Source of the DNA: Endomychus coccineus
Lineage: Eukaryota > Arthropoda > Insecta > Coleoptera > Endomychidae
Assembly: GCA_958510875.1 (NCBI GenBank)
Contig: OY294069.1
Coordinates: forward strand, 166,531,111 to 166,595,110
DNA: 64,000 nt
Direction: 5' to 3'
The notes under the pieces: generated by a model
Told to the model about the DNA's origin: nothing
The model's input: the letters and a program-made list of their open reading frames with translations, nothing else
The model's database searches: none
Position numbers and translations under genes: made by a program
Shown here: piece after piece, positions 11,443 to 22,445 of the stretch
Layout of the letters: each line of letters starts with the position of its first letter
How positions within the stretch are numbered: the stretch's first letter is position 1

Positions 11443-14400
11443 ATGGCATCTTGGGTGCATTGCAACAAATGTTTCATAAAACTGGAAAATAATAAGGTCA
11501 AGTTCTTTTTGACAGAATGTGGACATGTTACATGTGAGAGATGTACCGAAAAAATAAGTGAGTATTTATCAATTACAATACTGAAAGTTTTATAATACAA
11601 TTCAGAACAGAAATATGAAATGGAAAGAATGATATAATTTCAAATTTACCTATTTTTCCACGTTTTAAGTTTTCTAAAATTTTAAACCAAGCAAACTTCA
11701 ATTTTAAGTTGACAGAACAACGAAACAACTCTATTCAACAACATAGTCTTCTCTATTTCCGCGTCAGTGACTTGGACCGGAAGATTAAATATTTGGTTAT
11801 TTAAATTACATGTAACCTGTTTTTACTCATTTGGTTCTTTACTATTATATGCCTCTTGTCCATAGTATATAGGTAACATGTATTTTTAAAGTTGTACTGT
11901 GTACTGTGTAGTGTAATGCTGTAATGTAATCTATTTGCTGTTTCTTATCTTACTCTACCAGTCACAGAATATTTATTACTTTATCGCAGAATATCATCGA
12001 TATTCGAATCGGTTCCAGGTCCAGGATTACAGAACAACTTCCTGATCAAATTAGGGAACTTACAGTCTGTACTGTCTTAAAAATTATATCGAATCTTCCG
12101 GAAAAGTATAAAATCGTTCCAGTGCGCGACTTAAAAGTAACTGCCAGATGGACGAGTTCAGAAATTTGTAGTTGTTTTATGACAGAAGGTTTTAGGTATT
12201 ATCACCTGGCGGTAGTATTTCCAACTGTTTCTCTCGGCGATTCTTTGGATCGTGAGAACTGTTTTATCAATGCTTAACATTGTGTTTTGCATTCTCAGTG
12301 ACACATTTACTTTCCGGCAGATAGTGTTGGAACATTGGGTTCGTTAAATATTTTCGAAGGTTTTTTATTAAATCGAAATTTTGAGTTTTTCTCTAAAACA
12401 TACAAATTCATGGCGCAACATCTCAATCCCATTATTCTCAACCAATCGCAAATAATGCCTCTAGTTACTGATTATATCTGTTATCTATTTAAACTTATTT
12501 CAGAATTGACCAAATTATGTATCTTATGCTCCAAAACGACATGCGTGCTGCAATTATCCAATGACATTGAACCATCCATACAACAGTTTTTTCATCCAGT
12601 TGACAATTTATTGAAAAAGGCTATAGAGGTAAATTTAAATTCTATTAAAATTCACTAAAACTCCTTCATTTGACCTTATCTATTAACAAATACAAATATT
12701 CACAGTTGAACTAAACCTATAGTTCGTTCAAAATCAACTGGCACAAGCTATATACAAATACTCGGCAGGGTCACGTAAGCAGTGGTTATATTAAATGGAT
12801 GTTTACTATTTAATACAGATTTTACCTTACAACCATGGCACTAAGTTTAGTGAAACAACTGAAAGTAATCAAACAAAATACGATTACATGTCACTATGTT
12901 TTCATAAACTGAAAATCAGAATGTACTAAGCAAAAAGCAAAGACCCCTAGTAACAAAGCCGTCTCTGGAGCGATATTCGAAACATGTGGCGTTTCAACAG
13001 GGATAGCCTATTGGGGGGTGCAAATAACATTCAACCAAGCGATAACATTGTGCCGACTTTTATTTACCTCTAGTGCCAGTTGGGTTTGAATACACTTTGG
13101 TCTGGCTGTTCGTGTAAATTTAAATTTGTGTTTTATTTCAATATTCTACGTATTTTTGGAACTAATTTCCACTAAGTAAACGCAGACAGCTTCAGTATAT
13201 CTTCGATATAGAGTAAACACTGTTTTGTATCGCTACTCCGAGCCGATATCATCGGATATGTATTGTAGATCACTAGATATACGATACCACTGGTGGTATA
13301 TCCTAATTTTTCTTATGTTTCCGTTATCAGTTTATCCATCGGAAAAAACATAATGCATCTTATCATTGGAAATCTTTGGACAAATTCACAATGTATAGCG
13401 TTCCATCCTAAATGTAATAGTTTCGTTTTCTCAAATTCGCAACTTTATGCTACTTAGTTTGGTTTGTTAAAAGTGTCGTCAGCTTCGAAATTCATTATTC
13501 TGGGAAACGGAAGATATAGTTCAATTCGCTAAGGGGCGGAATAGCAGCTTATTTCAGTTCTCTTTTTAAAAATTAAGGTTTAGCTCTAGTGGATATGTTC
13601 TACTACTTCTACTTTATCGGGTTATTCGTTTTTATTTGTTTTTTAAACGACGTAATTTCAACAGTTTTTACGTACCTGCCGGTTAGCCCTCTCGTTCAAA
13701 TGCGATGCTAGGAAGAAATATTCCAATTCCATGAGGGATTTGTGACCTTGTTTCGCTGATGTATGTTACGAAATACTGTGAATTCTTGTTGCAGAAATAC
13801 GGTGTTGATGAAATGTGGCACTAGTTTTAGTATATTGACGTTAACTTGATTTGCTCATCACAGAATTACATCGACAAGGTTTGAAGGAAACCTGACCTCA
13901 ATCTGTACATGTGCGATATTTTTTGATTTCGAAATTCGTGCAGCAAAAGGGGAATAATTAACAAAGTAATGAGTGTTTTCATAGGAAACGACTGCTTGAA
14001 ATTGCCCCCCTTTCTGAATATAATCGATATAGAGGTTTTAGGTTAGGTAGGTGCAGTGGCGGCGTTCAAAGATTATTTCGACATATAGTCCAGTGAATAG
14101 GAGGTTACCCTACAAAAGATCCGGTTATTCTGGATTTTTGATACGTTTTATAGATAGTCGATAGAGTGATGAAAAATCCAAGTTTTCGTCACCCCTCCCC
14201 CTGTGTTTCTTCCCCCATTTAGGAAAAATTGGTGAAATTCGGCACTTTTTCAGTTTTCGCCTGTAACTATAAATTTTCAGTGCATTTTAGCGAGGAGCAA
14301 TTTTATAGAAGACACAGTTTTCTTCGAATTTGAGGTTAAACAGTTTTTCGACGATCACCAGATATGGAGCTATAGAACGCGCAAAATCGACTAGACTCGC

Positions 14401-16141
14401 GTACTTTGGGAAATATTCAGGTTTTTTCTTCATTACCTTAGAAAAATTGTATAACACTGATGGCCCTTGGAATAGATTTTGTAGATACTTGTATTCCCTA
14501 CGAAATACATAAAAGAAATCTTATGATCAACACAAAAGAGAGAGGGCAAATTTAGAAAGAAGTTTCTTGTCAGGTTTGGTGCTTCTTGGGCGAATAAGAG
14601 GGAAATCGGAAGTTATGAAATACAATAGATACAGTTCATTCCAGTCTAGAACGTTTTGATGGGGGAGAGGAGAAGGGGCAATTCCTCAATTTTCATCTGG
14701 AAAAGCAGAGACTAGGATGACATCGTCTTCTTCGTCGTATCCAAAATCAAATTCTACGCAGTTTCCGCAGGATTGACGGCTACAATTTATTCAAAATGTT
14801 GAACAGTCAAGATCCGCCTTCCTACAGGATGGTGGCACATTTACAATACTCGTTTTTTAAGAGATTTAGAGGAGCATCATCCCTTTCTGTTTTAATATGT
14901 TCTAAACCTCGGCTTCATCTCTTCCAACCCTATCTAAGTGGTTTTTTCTCCCACCCATGTCATTGCCTAGTGATAGTAGTCTGAAGGCATGGAATTTGGC
15001 AGCATCCGGCGTTGAAGGAAGTTATGTCAGAGTAGGTTATTGTAACTGTAATGTCTTCTACAAAATTGCATGCAACATGTTATGTGCTAAAATGCAATGA
15101 AAAGTAGTTATAGGCAAAAAGATGAAAAAATGCCAATTTGCGCCGGTTTTTCCAAGATGGCGTAGGAAGTACAAAGAATGGGGTGGCGAAAATTTGGATT
15201 TTTCATTACTCTATCGATCTATACAACATATCAATCCAGAACCACCGGAACTTTTGCAGGGTAAATCCCCTTTTTTTGACCTTAGTTTCGCTAACACAGT
15301 AGCTTCTTCAAACAAATATTACAAAGTATTGATTAATAGGGACTGCCCAACATTTTGACTGTCCTCACTATATGTAATATAAGGGAAGTATTGTAATCGG
15401 CCTCAAAAATAAAACAAATCTAAAATATTCTTAACATTCAATTTATTGGATTTACAAAATTGTTAACTGTTATTGGAATAACCTCGCTGGAGAAGTTTAT
15501 AAATATGCCTGGAACATGACAATTACCTACTTTGTTCACAATGTTCGAATTGTTATTGTAGCATTGTTATATGTACAAGTTCTCCCATTTCTTCAAGAAT
15601 AACATTCGTCTTTTGTAGGTATACAACTTTCAAATAACAAACCGAAATAAGTTGTTTGAAAATTTGCAAAATAAATACAACTACGCGAAGAAGGAATGTT
15701 TCAAGTTTTACAGCGACAACAGGAAGCTTATGCAAGAGAACAAATCACTTCGCGCCATGTTACGTGTAAGTAATAAATACATCAGTATCAAGTTCTGACA
15801 TTTCAACTTGATCTTGATAGTAATCACCGTACCTATCTTTATATTTATTGTAATAACATCAATAAGTTCGTAAAATATAGTCTACAGGGCAAAATGCGCA
15901 ACCATTTTTGACAAGCACACCGGCAGATGTTTCTAATGACACTTTTCAAGACGTGACGATGTCTTCGATAACACCAAAGTTTGCATTCAAGAATGCAAAT
16001 AATGAGAAGCCGTTCCCGCTCTTTACGCCAGTTCCAGGATTTGCCCGACGTATGCCCCCTGTTGATCAATTGATGAAAATCCAGGTGAGTGACGTGTCAA
16101 CAAGTGAATATTATCATTTTCCAACGGTAAGTAAGGGTTGA
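11443..16141 (+). CDS. Zip3/RNF212-family meiotic RING protein (vilya/narya/nenya-like), 4 exons
   Basis: Exons 11443-11557, 12504-12628, 15619-15765 and 15881-16141 join in phase to 215 residues. The first two exons form a C3HC4 RING: C7-C10, C26-H28, C31-C34 and C44-C47 (HCNKC, ECGHVTCERC, CILC). Then come the family stretch FFHPVDNLLKKAIE, a coiled-coil exon (VYNFQITNRNKLFENLQ ... RKLMQENKSLRAML, residues 81-129), and a low-complexity Ser/Thr/Pro tail with PFPLFTPVPGFARR. This RING, coiled coil, Ser-rich tail plan and small size are those of the SUMO/ubiquitin E3-like factors that mark meiotic crossover sites. Exon 4 must use the AG at 15879-15880, since the AG at 15886-15887 leads straight to a stop. 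A GTGAGT at 16085 could splice onward to another C-terminus. Which fly paralog it matches cannot be decided by eye. Confidence 0.85.
12629..15618. other. Second intron of the RING gene
   Basis: Three kilobases of AT-rich sequence with no recognisable transposase, reverse transcriptase or exon. Short open frames near 14330, 14796 and 15122 lack splice context and recognisable motifs. Just upstream of exon 2 (12302-12345) is a short block resembling 33105-33150, a minor dispersed repeat. Confidence 0.6.
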
Positions 16142-17608
16142 TCATATTTAAAAAATCATCAGATTCATTATTTAGCTTGATTATTTCAGTTTACTTCACA
16201 GTAAAGATAGACGAAAAATAATCGGAAAACCTATGTGTATTTATTGAAAAATAACTTTGAGAAAATACTAATACTATTGTTTATGGTGACTACATTTTTC
16301 GAAATGCGCTTTCAAAGTGACTGTAACAATGGAAATTAATTGGGTTATTAATTTACCGAGGTCTGGAAAGTTGTAAGTAGACATGCATTGGAAACACGGT
16401 ATAAGCTGAACATCTGCTGGACTTGAAATAATCACCATAATCCAGGTAGATCCTGCGGTACCAAACCAACAACTGTTTACAGAGAGGGGGAGCCTTAGTA
16501 ACTTGTTAAGACCTCTTAAGCGTTTCTTGGCGATGATGATGTTATCGATAAGACCTCTTTGGACTCAACGATCTTGGATGGGCAACGGCTGAAGGCACCA
16601 TATGTGGATGTTTAGAATTCTGAAGAAGCTAGTATTGAAGGAACGTCTACAGAATGGTATTATATTCCTTCCTGTAGAACTTTGCAATATACCGTGTCCT
16701 GGTACATCAAAAGGAAAAAGGCGTTTGAACAAAGCCAATATAAACCATTGGAGCTTAGAATAAGAATCTAGGCACTAAAAGAACTATGGGGTTACACTCC
16801 CAATTTTGTTCTGAAATAGTTAGCCATGTAAATAAAGTAGGTACGTACCTTCATCTGCAAAATGCTAAATTGACATAAAACCAACACGATGATGTTGTCG
16901 ATAAGACTCCTTTCAAGTTGATAATATCGGATGCACAATGACTGGAAAGACTAGTTGTAGGTGTATAAAATACACTTCACATGTTGAGCTATTTTGGGGT
17001 TATCTTTAGGAAGTGTTAAATTAACGTCCACAGGCTGGCATTGTAATCTTTCATATGGAACATTGCAGTCACCGTGTCGGTTAATCTAAGTAAGAACGTC
17101 ACACATACTCAGATGGTATGTCTTTCTAATGCTAACTAAGTATAGTCGATGGGTTTTACAGAGAGTGTCATTGAGTAGACCACAAATTGAATAGACAACT
17201 GTATATGGCCATCTATGTAAACATTGAGCCAAATTCCTACATTCGGGGATGATCCCTTGTGCAGACTTTGTGTGGGAAAAATGTTATACATATCATCTTA
17301 AGAGGATTCGTGATCAGTGGTTAAGCTATGGGTGTCTCAATTAATGCGTCCAATCCATGTTCATTTTAATGAATTAAAATGGGACAAGCATGAGTTTTTC
17401 TAATGTCATCGTATCATTTTATTTTGAACATAGCAGAGGTGTTTTGGGAATTATTTGCTTATTGTTAAAATCACGGGGTGTGAGATCTATGAGCTGATTG
17501 AATCAAGAAATATCCAATTCCATCTCTGACTCGAAAATCAGAATTTCAAGATGGTTTTTGTCAATCTTTTATCTTGACGAATTGGGCGATGACTTGATTG
17601 CAAACAAA
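16142..17608. other. Intergenic, decayed repeats only
   Basis: Downstream of the RING gene. At 17160-17300 the plus strand gives KLNRQLY and, in another frame, DDPLCRLCVGK, resembling the C-terminal Cys motif of RNase H-bearing LINEs; it is too decayed to delimit. Two loosely similar blocks (about 16520-16600 and 16890-16980) share GATGATGTT.TCGATAAGAC. Nothing else recognised. Confidence 0.4.
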
Positions 17609-17649
17609 TACGAGCGCAAGGTGAGAAGTCGCTGAAAAATGAAATAGAT

Positions 17650-18352
17650 GGCGCCACATTACCCAAACCAAAGCATCGCTTGCTAAACATTATGGGGACC
17701 CTTCTCCATCGATTGGAACGATTCACAAGTGGTTTACTGATTTTTGTTGTGGTAGTATGACGAACGTTTTGGTCGTTCAGTTGAGGTTACAATGCCAGCA
17801 ATCGCCGATTGGTATGATATTGGAGGATTGGCCAGTTAAAGTGCACAAGATTGCTGAGGCTATGGGCATCTCAACCGAACGGGTACGGAACATTTTGCAT
17901 ATAGTTTAGAATATGAGAAAGCTATCCGCCAGATGGGCGCCGCATTTTTTCTTTGTTAACAACAAGCGCGACCGTGTGACAACTTTGAAGTAGTGTTTGG
18001 CCATGTTCAAGCGCGATAAGAAAGACTTACGAATCGAAGCCGAAAAGGTCAAAGTAGGCTTATCGACCAACAAAGTCATGGCGACAGTTTTTTGGGATGC
18101 ACACGGTTTCGTCCATATCGGCTACCTTGAAAACTTGTTGCTTGGATGCGACACCGATTTGGAGCCAAAGCGGGCGTATTTGGCAAAGAAAAAAGTGCTC
18201 ATCCATCAGGACAACGAACCGGCGCACTGACAAAATTGCATGAATTGCGCTACGAGTTGGTCATCCACCATATACTCCAGATTTGGACCCTCGCAATTTT
18301 TTCTATTTCTAAACTTGAAGAAACGGCTCGACTGGAAGAGATTTGGCTCCAA
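17650..18352 (+). pseudogene. Mariner transposase remnant (copy A, 5' part)
   Basis: Frame-shifted pieces of a DD34D mariner transposase: N-terminal HTH around 17690-17900, LAMFKRDKKD near 18000, then LSTNKVMATVFWDAHG with the HQDN aspartate near 18210. Compared with copy C the KGKTI..YY..LLDR segment is partly missing and several stops interrupt it. The 3' part continues after the LINE at 19862-19945. Confidence 0.8.
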
Positions 18353-18393
18353 CAATAATAATAATAATAATAATAATAGTAATAATAATAATA
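18353..18393 (+). repeat. (AAT)n run: 3' tail of the inserted LINE
   Basis: Thirteen or so AAT units, once interrupted by AGT. Read on the minus strand it is an (ATT)n tail at the 3' end of the LINE at 18394-19861. A similar tail ends the LINE relic at 38599-39695. Confidence 0.85.
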
Positions 18394-19861
18394 AATCGTC
18401 TTTATTGGTGAAAGTAGGGAATAGGCGCAGTTTAGCCAAAGGCTACTCTTACACTTAACCTAAGATGTACAGATAAAGTCATCTAAAGTTATAAAAGGGA
18501 GAAAAGAGAAGATGTATAAACGTAACGCATAACAATAATTTATAACATAGGTGTACCTAGATGAAATAATGTGACAAGGAAAGTAAAGGCTAAATGCGAT
18601 TCAAGAAAAAGGTATTCAAGCTCAAGTTAGTGTTCAGAATGATTCTTATTTTTGTTTTCGAAAATTGCATACAATCGATTAACAGTGAGTTGTAGAATTT
18701 GACGGAGAGATAAGTGAACGACCTCTGAAACAATGACGTTTTATGACGAGGAACATGAAATTTGTTTTTTGATCTTACATCCAATGAATGTAGCATATAC
18801 ATAAGAAACAGCTTATTGTAAAGGGACGTAGGAGTTTTAGAACATAAAACTTTGCACACAAAGTTGCAAAGATTGTGATTAGTACAATTATTCATTGTCA
18901 ACCATTTCAGTTCAATGATTTTGCTAGAGACATGATCGTATTTTCTTAAAGAGTAGACAAATCTACAACAGAGGTTCTGTACCTTCTGTTTCCGATTTAG
19001 ATCAAACTTACTCAAAAGATTGCTGTACACAATATCACCATAGTTAAACCGTGATAACACCAACGACTCTGTGAGAAGTTTCCTGATTGATTGACTGAAA
19101 TATTGTCTATTTGAGTAGATCAGTTTGAAAGTACCAAACGATTCTTTAAGCAACTCATTCGAATACGAATTAAATTTTAGGTCAGAGTCAAAAATGATAC
19201 CAAGGTTTTTTAAGGAATTCACAACAGGTAGAATGGTGTCATCAATTTTGATTGTGAGGTTTTGTGAGACAAAAGCCCTATTCTTTTTATTACCGAAAAG
19301 CAATTTTAAGTTGTGTTGCGTAGCTAAATTAGTAATGGTTTGTAGGAATTGATGAGACTTTGAATAGTTCCATAGTTGTGGATGTTTAGGTTGTTATATA
19401 AATGAGTATCATCTGCATAAGCCTGAACTTTAGAGTACTGTATAGAGGTCAAGATATCACTGGTGTAGATTATGAAGAGTAACGGTCCTAAAATTGATGC
19501 TTGAGGCACACCAGAAGTAACATTTAGTATTGACGACACATTATTATTATAACGTACTGATTGACAGCGAATCGAGAGATATGAACGAACTAGAATGACT
19601 ACCTCATCCGAGAATGCATAATATTTCAATTTGAAACATAATAATGTGTGATTTATAGTTTCGAATGCCTTTGAAAAGTCTAAGGCAACTAGTGCTCTCA
19701 ACTCTTTATTATCAGAGTTTCGAATAATGTCATCCTTAACCTGAACATGGGCTGCTGATGTGTTATACCCACTTCTGAAACCTGCTTGACGATAAGGAAT
19801 AATGTTATTTTCATTTAGATATGAAATTAGTTTATCTAGTATGATGTACGATAAAGTCATC
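18354..19861 (-). mobile_element. 5'-truncated jockey/I-like LINE inserted in mariner copy A
   Basis: Minus-strand non-LTR retrotransposon with its 5' end inside the reverse transcriptase and an (ATT)n 3' tail. It interrupts the mariner reading at TTTGGCTCC/GTCATCGCTG. No clear target duplication is visible at the junctions. It is the least decayed LINE here, with only one frame break (near 19310). Confidence 0.85.
18590..19860 (-). pseudogene. LINE reverse transcriptase, C-terminal two thirds
   Basis: Two frames. 19860-19324 has YRQAGFRSGYNTSAA, ALVALDFSKAFETINH (RT motif A), SGVPQASILGPLLFIIYTSD (motif B) and YADDTHLY (motif C), so the catalytic aspartates are present. After a break, 19303-18590 has KNLGIIFDSDLKF and the downstream thumb region SLVLSRFNYGDIVYSN. 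Truncated at the N-terminus, lacking endonuclease and ORF1. Confidence 0.88.
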
Positions 19862-20000
19862 GCTGAAACAAACGCCTATTTTGAAGCATCGCCGAAATCG
19901 TATTATTTGGAAGGGATCGAAGGATATTCTGTTGAGAAATAAAATAAGTTTTGACCAAATAAATCATTTTTTGTTTCATTTCACAGGGACTTTTCACCAC

Positions 20001-20322
20001 ACACAAAATATCCAATTAACTTACCTAGTATTTATATTAATAATTGTAATACTCACTCAAACAAAACGTCACCGGTGACATGCCTATTTTATTTTTAGGA
20101 TAATAAACGTTGAAATGGACCATAGCTACATATTATATATGTATGAAATGTTTAAATAGAAAAAGTTGTCTGCGTTATTTTCGTCCATTTGGGATTTGTT
20201 TCGTAAACTTGTTAAATATGCACGTTTATTTACAACAGATAAGGAACTTTCGGTAGTTAAATATATAATACAATATTCCCAAGTAGTAGAGTAATTTAAG
20301 TCGAAAAATAAGGATTATCGGT
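20001..20322. other. Spacer between mariner A and the long-TIR element
   Basis: About 320 bp of AT-rich sequence with nothing recognised. Confidence 0.7.
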
Positions 20323-20911
20323 AAAAATTTTTAGATTTGACGCGACCCGGTGGGAAAGTTGTGTTTTGGTGAGTAAAACAAGAGTCCAAAATTTCTACCG
20401 TCCAAACCCGCCGCATCCCCCTTTTTTTGGCGAAAAAGGGGTAATTTGGCCTTTTTTAGGGGTGGAATATCAAAAAAAAATTAGTAACTCTGGTCCTAGT
20501 AAAAATTAAGGTACCAAACTAGAACCCTTTTATTGTCATAGTCCATAGAGCCTCCAGTTCAAATTTCAAGTTGATCCGACATCCCCCCTCCTCTTAATAG
20601 ATATATATATACGTGTTTATGTGACCAATCTTGAAAATGGGCTAACTCTGGCAAATTTCAACCGAATTGGCTGAAATTTGGACTGAAGCTGGGGTTTATA
20701 GTCACAAAATAGCTCTCCAAATTTCAAGCTGAAAGATTAAATAGTTTAGCTGAAATTCGAGTTTCAGTCAATTTTTTAGCTAAAATTCGAATCCAGATAT
20801 CTCATGTCGTTTTCATCCAATCGTGACGTGCTTGGGCGGAAAATGTAGGTAATTGCATATACTTTTACCCGATATCACTCACGATCATAATTATTTTTAT
20901 ATTCTCTCATT

Positions 20912-21684
20912 TTGAAAAAAATTCGCTCCATCAGTCGACATATCAAGTGTGATGGAAAGTTCCGATCATTACCAGCATCATTGACTGAAAAGAATTTTCA
21001 TCAACGATGCTATAAGGCTTATACATCTTCTCATCAAATAGAGGCATATAAGAAAATTCAAGATGAAGCCAAAAAGAAAACTACATCAACTCGCCAAACA
21101 CGCGCATCAGTGAAGGTTAACGAAGATAAAAACAGTGTAATTTCTCAACCAAGTGTAAGTGCATGTGCAAGTGAACAAGTGCCAGAAAATGATAATTCAG
21201 AAGTTGATTTTCAGAAAATGTGCATTTTTTGTTATAGTGATGCATCTGAAAATTATAATAAAATGGAGAAAAAAAACAAAAAGAAACCAAACTTAGCTTA
21301 TTCTTTTATGAAAAAAGAAACCTCAGATGCAATTTTGGACACTATAGATAACTTGGCAGCAGTAGATGTTGACAAAATAATTGATTGGCTTGAAAAAAAT
21401 AATTTTAGTGATTTAGTGCACGGACTTGCAAGATATCACAAAAACTGTATGAATACTTTCTATTGTCTAACTAAGAAACAATCGATTACAAAAGTTGATG
21501 AAGTAGTCGAATTTATTTTGAGCTACGTAGATGATCATTTAGATGAAAAGATCATGTGTGTGAAAGAAATTTTGTCTACGTTCAAACTTGAAGAAGGAGT
21601 TACTTTGCCAGGTATGAAGTATTTAAGGCGTAAACTTGAAGCGGTTTTACCTGATGGGATCGATATACACAATCATGGTCTCTT

Positions 21685-21746
<62 letters not shown>

Positions 21747-21871
21747 ACACACACACACACACATATGCACACATACACATATATATAAAAACACACTCTT
21801 TTTTCCTTTATTTATTGATAAAAACAAATATATATATATATAAAAAACGTCAAAAAAATGAGAGAATATAA
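20912..21871 (+). CDS. Unrecognised Cys/His-module protein of the long-TIR element (truncated)
   Basis: A 319-codon frame (no convincing ATG at the left edge) with two similar zinc-binding-like modules. The first, missing its start, ends FHQRCYKAYTS; the second runs from MCIFC to YHKNCMNTFYC (roughly residues 103 to 185), each with a C-x2-C ... H-x3-C plan and an Asp/Leu-rich helix between. Similar double modules occur in uncharacterised proteins of repeat-rich animal genomes (recall only). At HNHGLLHTHTH the frame runs into the (AC)n microsatellite, and anything after that is not real coding. So this is a 5'- and 3'-truncated transposon protein without a visible catalytic domain. Confidence 0.55.
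21686..21777. repeat. (AC)n microsatellite
   Basis: About 45 CA/AC dinucleotides with a few T interruptions, followed by TA-rich repeats to 21843. It sits where the element's coding sequence should continue. Confidence 0.95.
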
Positions 21872-22445
21872 AAATAATTATGATCGTGAGTGATATCGGG
21901 TAAAAGTATATGCAATTACCTACATTTTCCGCCCAAGCACGTCACGATTGGATGAAAACGACATGAGATATCTGGATTCGAATTTTAGCTAAAAAATTGA
22001 CTGAAACTCGAATTTCAGCTAAACTATTTAATCTTTCAGCTTGAAATTTGGAGAGCTATTTTGTGACTATAAACCCCAGCTTCAGTCCAAATTTCAGCCA
22101 ATTCGGTTGAAATTTGCCAGAGTTAGCCCATTTTCAAGATTGGTCACATAAACACGTATATATATATCTATTAAGAGGAGGGGGGATGTCGGATCAACTT
22201 GAAATTTGAACTGGAGGCTCTATGGACTATGACAATAAAAGGGTTCTAGTTTGGTACCTTAATTTTTACTAGGACCAGAGTTACTAATTTTTTTTTGATA
22301 TTCCACCCCTAAAAAAGGCCAAATTACCCCTTTTTCGCCAAAAAAAGGGGGATGCGGCGGGTTTGGACGGTAGAAATTTTGGACTCTTGTTTTACTCACC
22401 AAAACACAACTTTCCCACCGGGTCGCGTCAAATCTAAAAATTTTT

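Larger units (their letters stand above)
17611..20000 (+). mobile_element. Mariner element, copy A, split by a LINE
   Basis: The left terminus CGAGCGCAAGGTGAGAAG follows a TA. The right side CAGGGACTTTTCACC is its inverse but then diverges, so the outer right end is lost. The mariner sequence stops at 18352 (TTTGGCTCC) and resumes near 19862 (GTCATCGCTGAAACAAACGC), exactly as copies B and C read continuously, with a (AAT)n-tailed LINE between. The coding remnant shows the helix-turn-helix (SIGTIHKWF, MGISTERVRNIL) and catalytic region (KVMATVFWDAHG, LIHQDNEPAH) but has deletions and stops. Confidence 0.85.
20323..22445 (+). mobile_element. Element with ~590-bp terminal inverted repeats
   Basis: Left arm 20323-20913 and right arm 21856-22445 are near-identical inverted copies, from AAAAATTTTTAGATTTGACG at the outside to AAATGAGAGAATATAAAAAT inside. 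Together they fold into a stem of about 590 bp around a 940-bp centre. The centre holds one long open frame and an (AC)n run. I see no matching target duplication at the outer ends. The architecture (very long near-identical arms, one internal gene) fits a DNA transposon or foldback element; I cannot name the superfamily. Confidence 0.85.

Noticed and set aside
12302..12345. Similarity to 33105-33150 as a transposon end
   Set aside because: The shared block (TCCGG.AGAT.GTGTTGGAACA) is short and imperfect with no terminal repeats or target duplication; at most an old dispersed repeat.
12335..12658. A 107-codon frame taken as a free-standing gene
   Set aside because: Only 12504-12628 is exon; it joins the RING exon at 11443-11557 in phase and completes the zinc-binding cysteines. 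The rest of the frame is intron.
15888..15911. AG at 15886-15887 as acceptor for the RING gene's last exon
   Set aside because: Phase 0 from 15888 reaches a TGA within eight codons. The AG at 15879-15880 gives a long open, sensible frame.
18206..18439. Minus-strand frame with a leucine run
   Set aside because: Comes from the (ATT)n LINE tail and mariner sequence read in the wrong frame.
21600..21827. Minus-strand Val-Cys repeat protein
   Set aside because: Pure translation of the (AC)n microsatellite.
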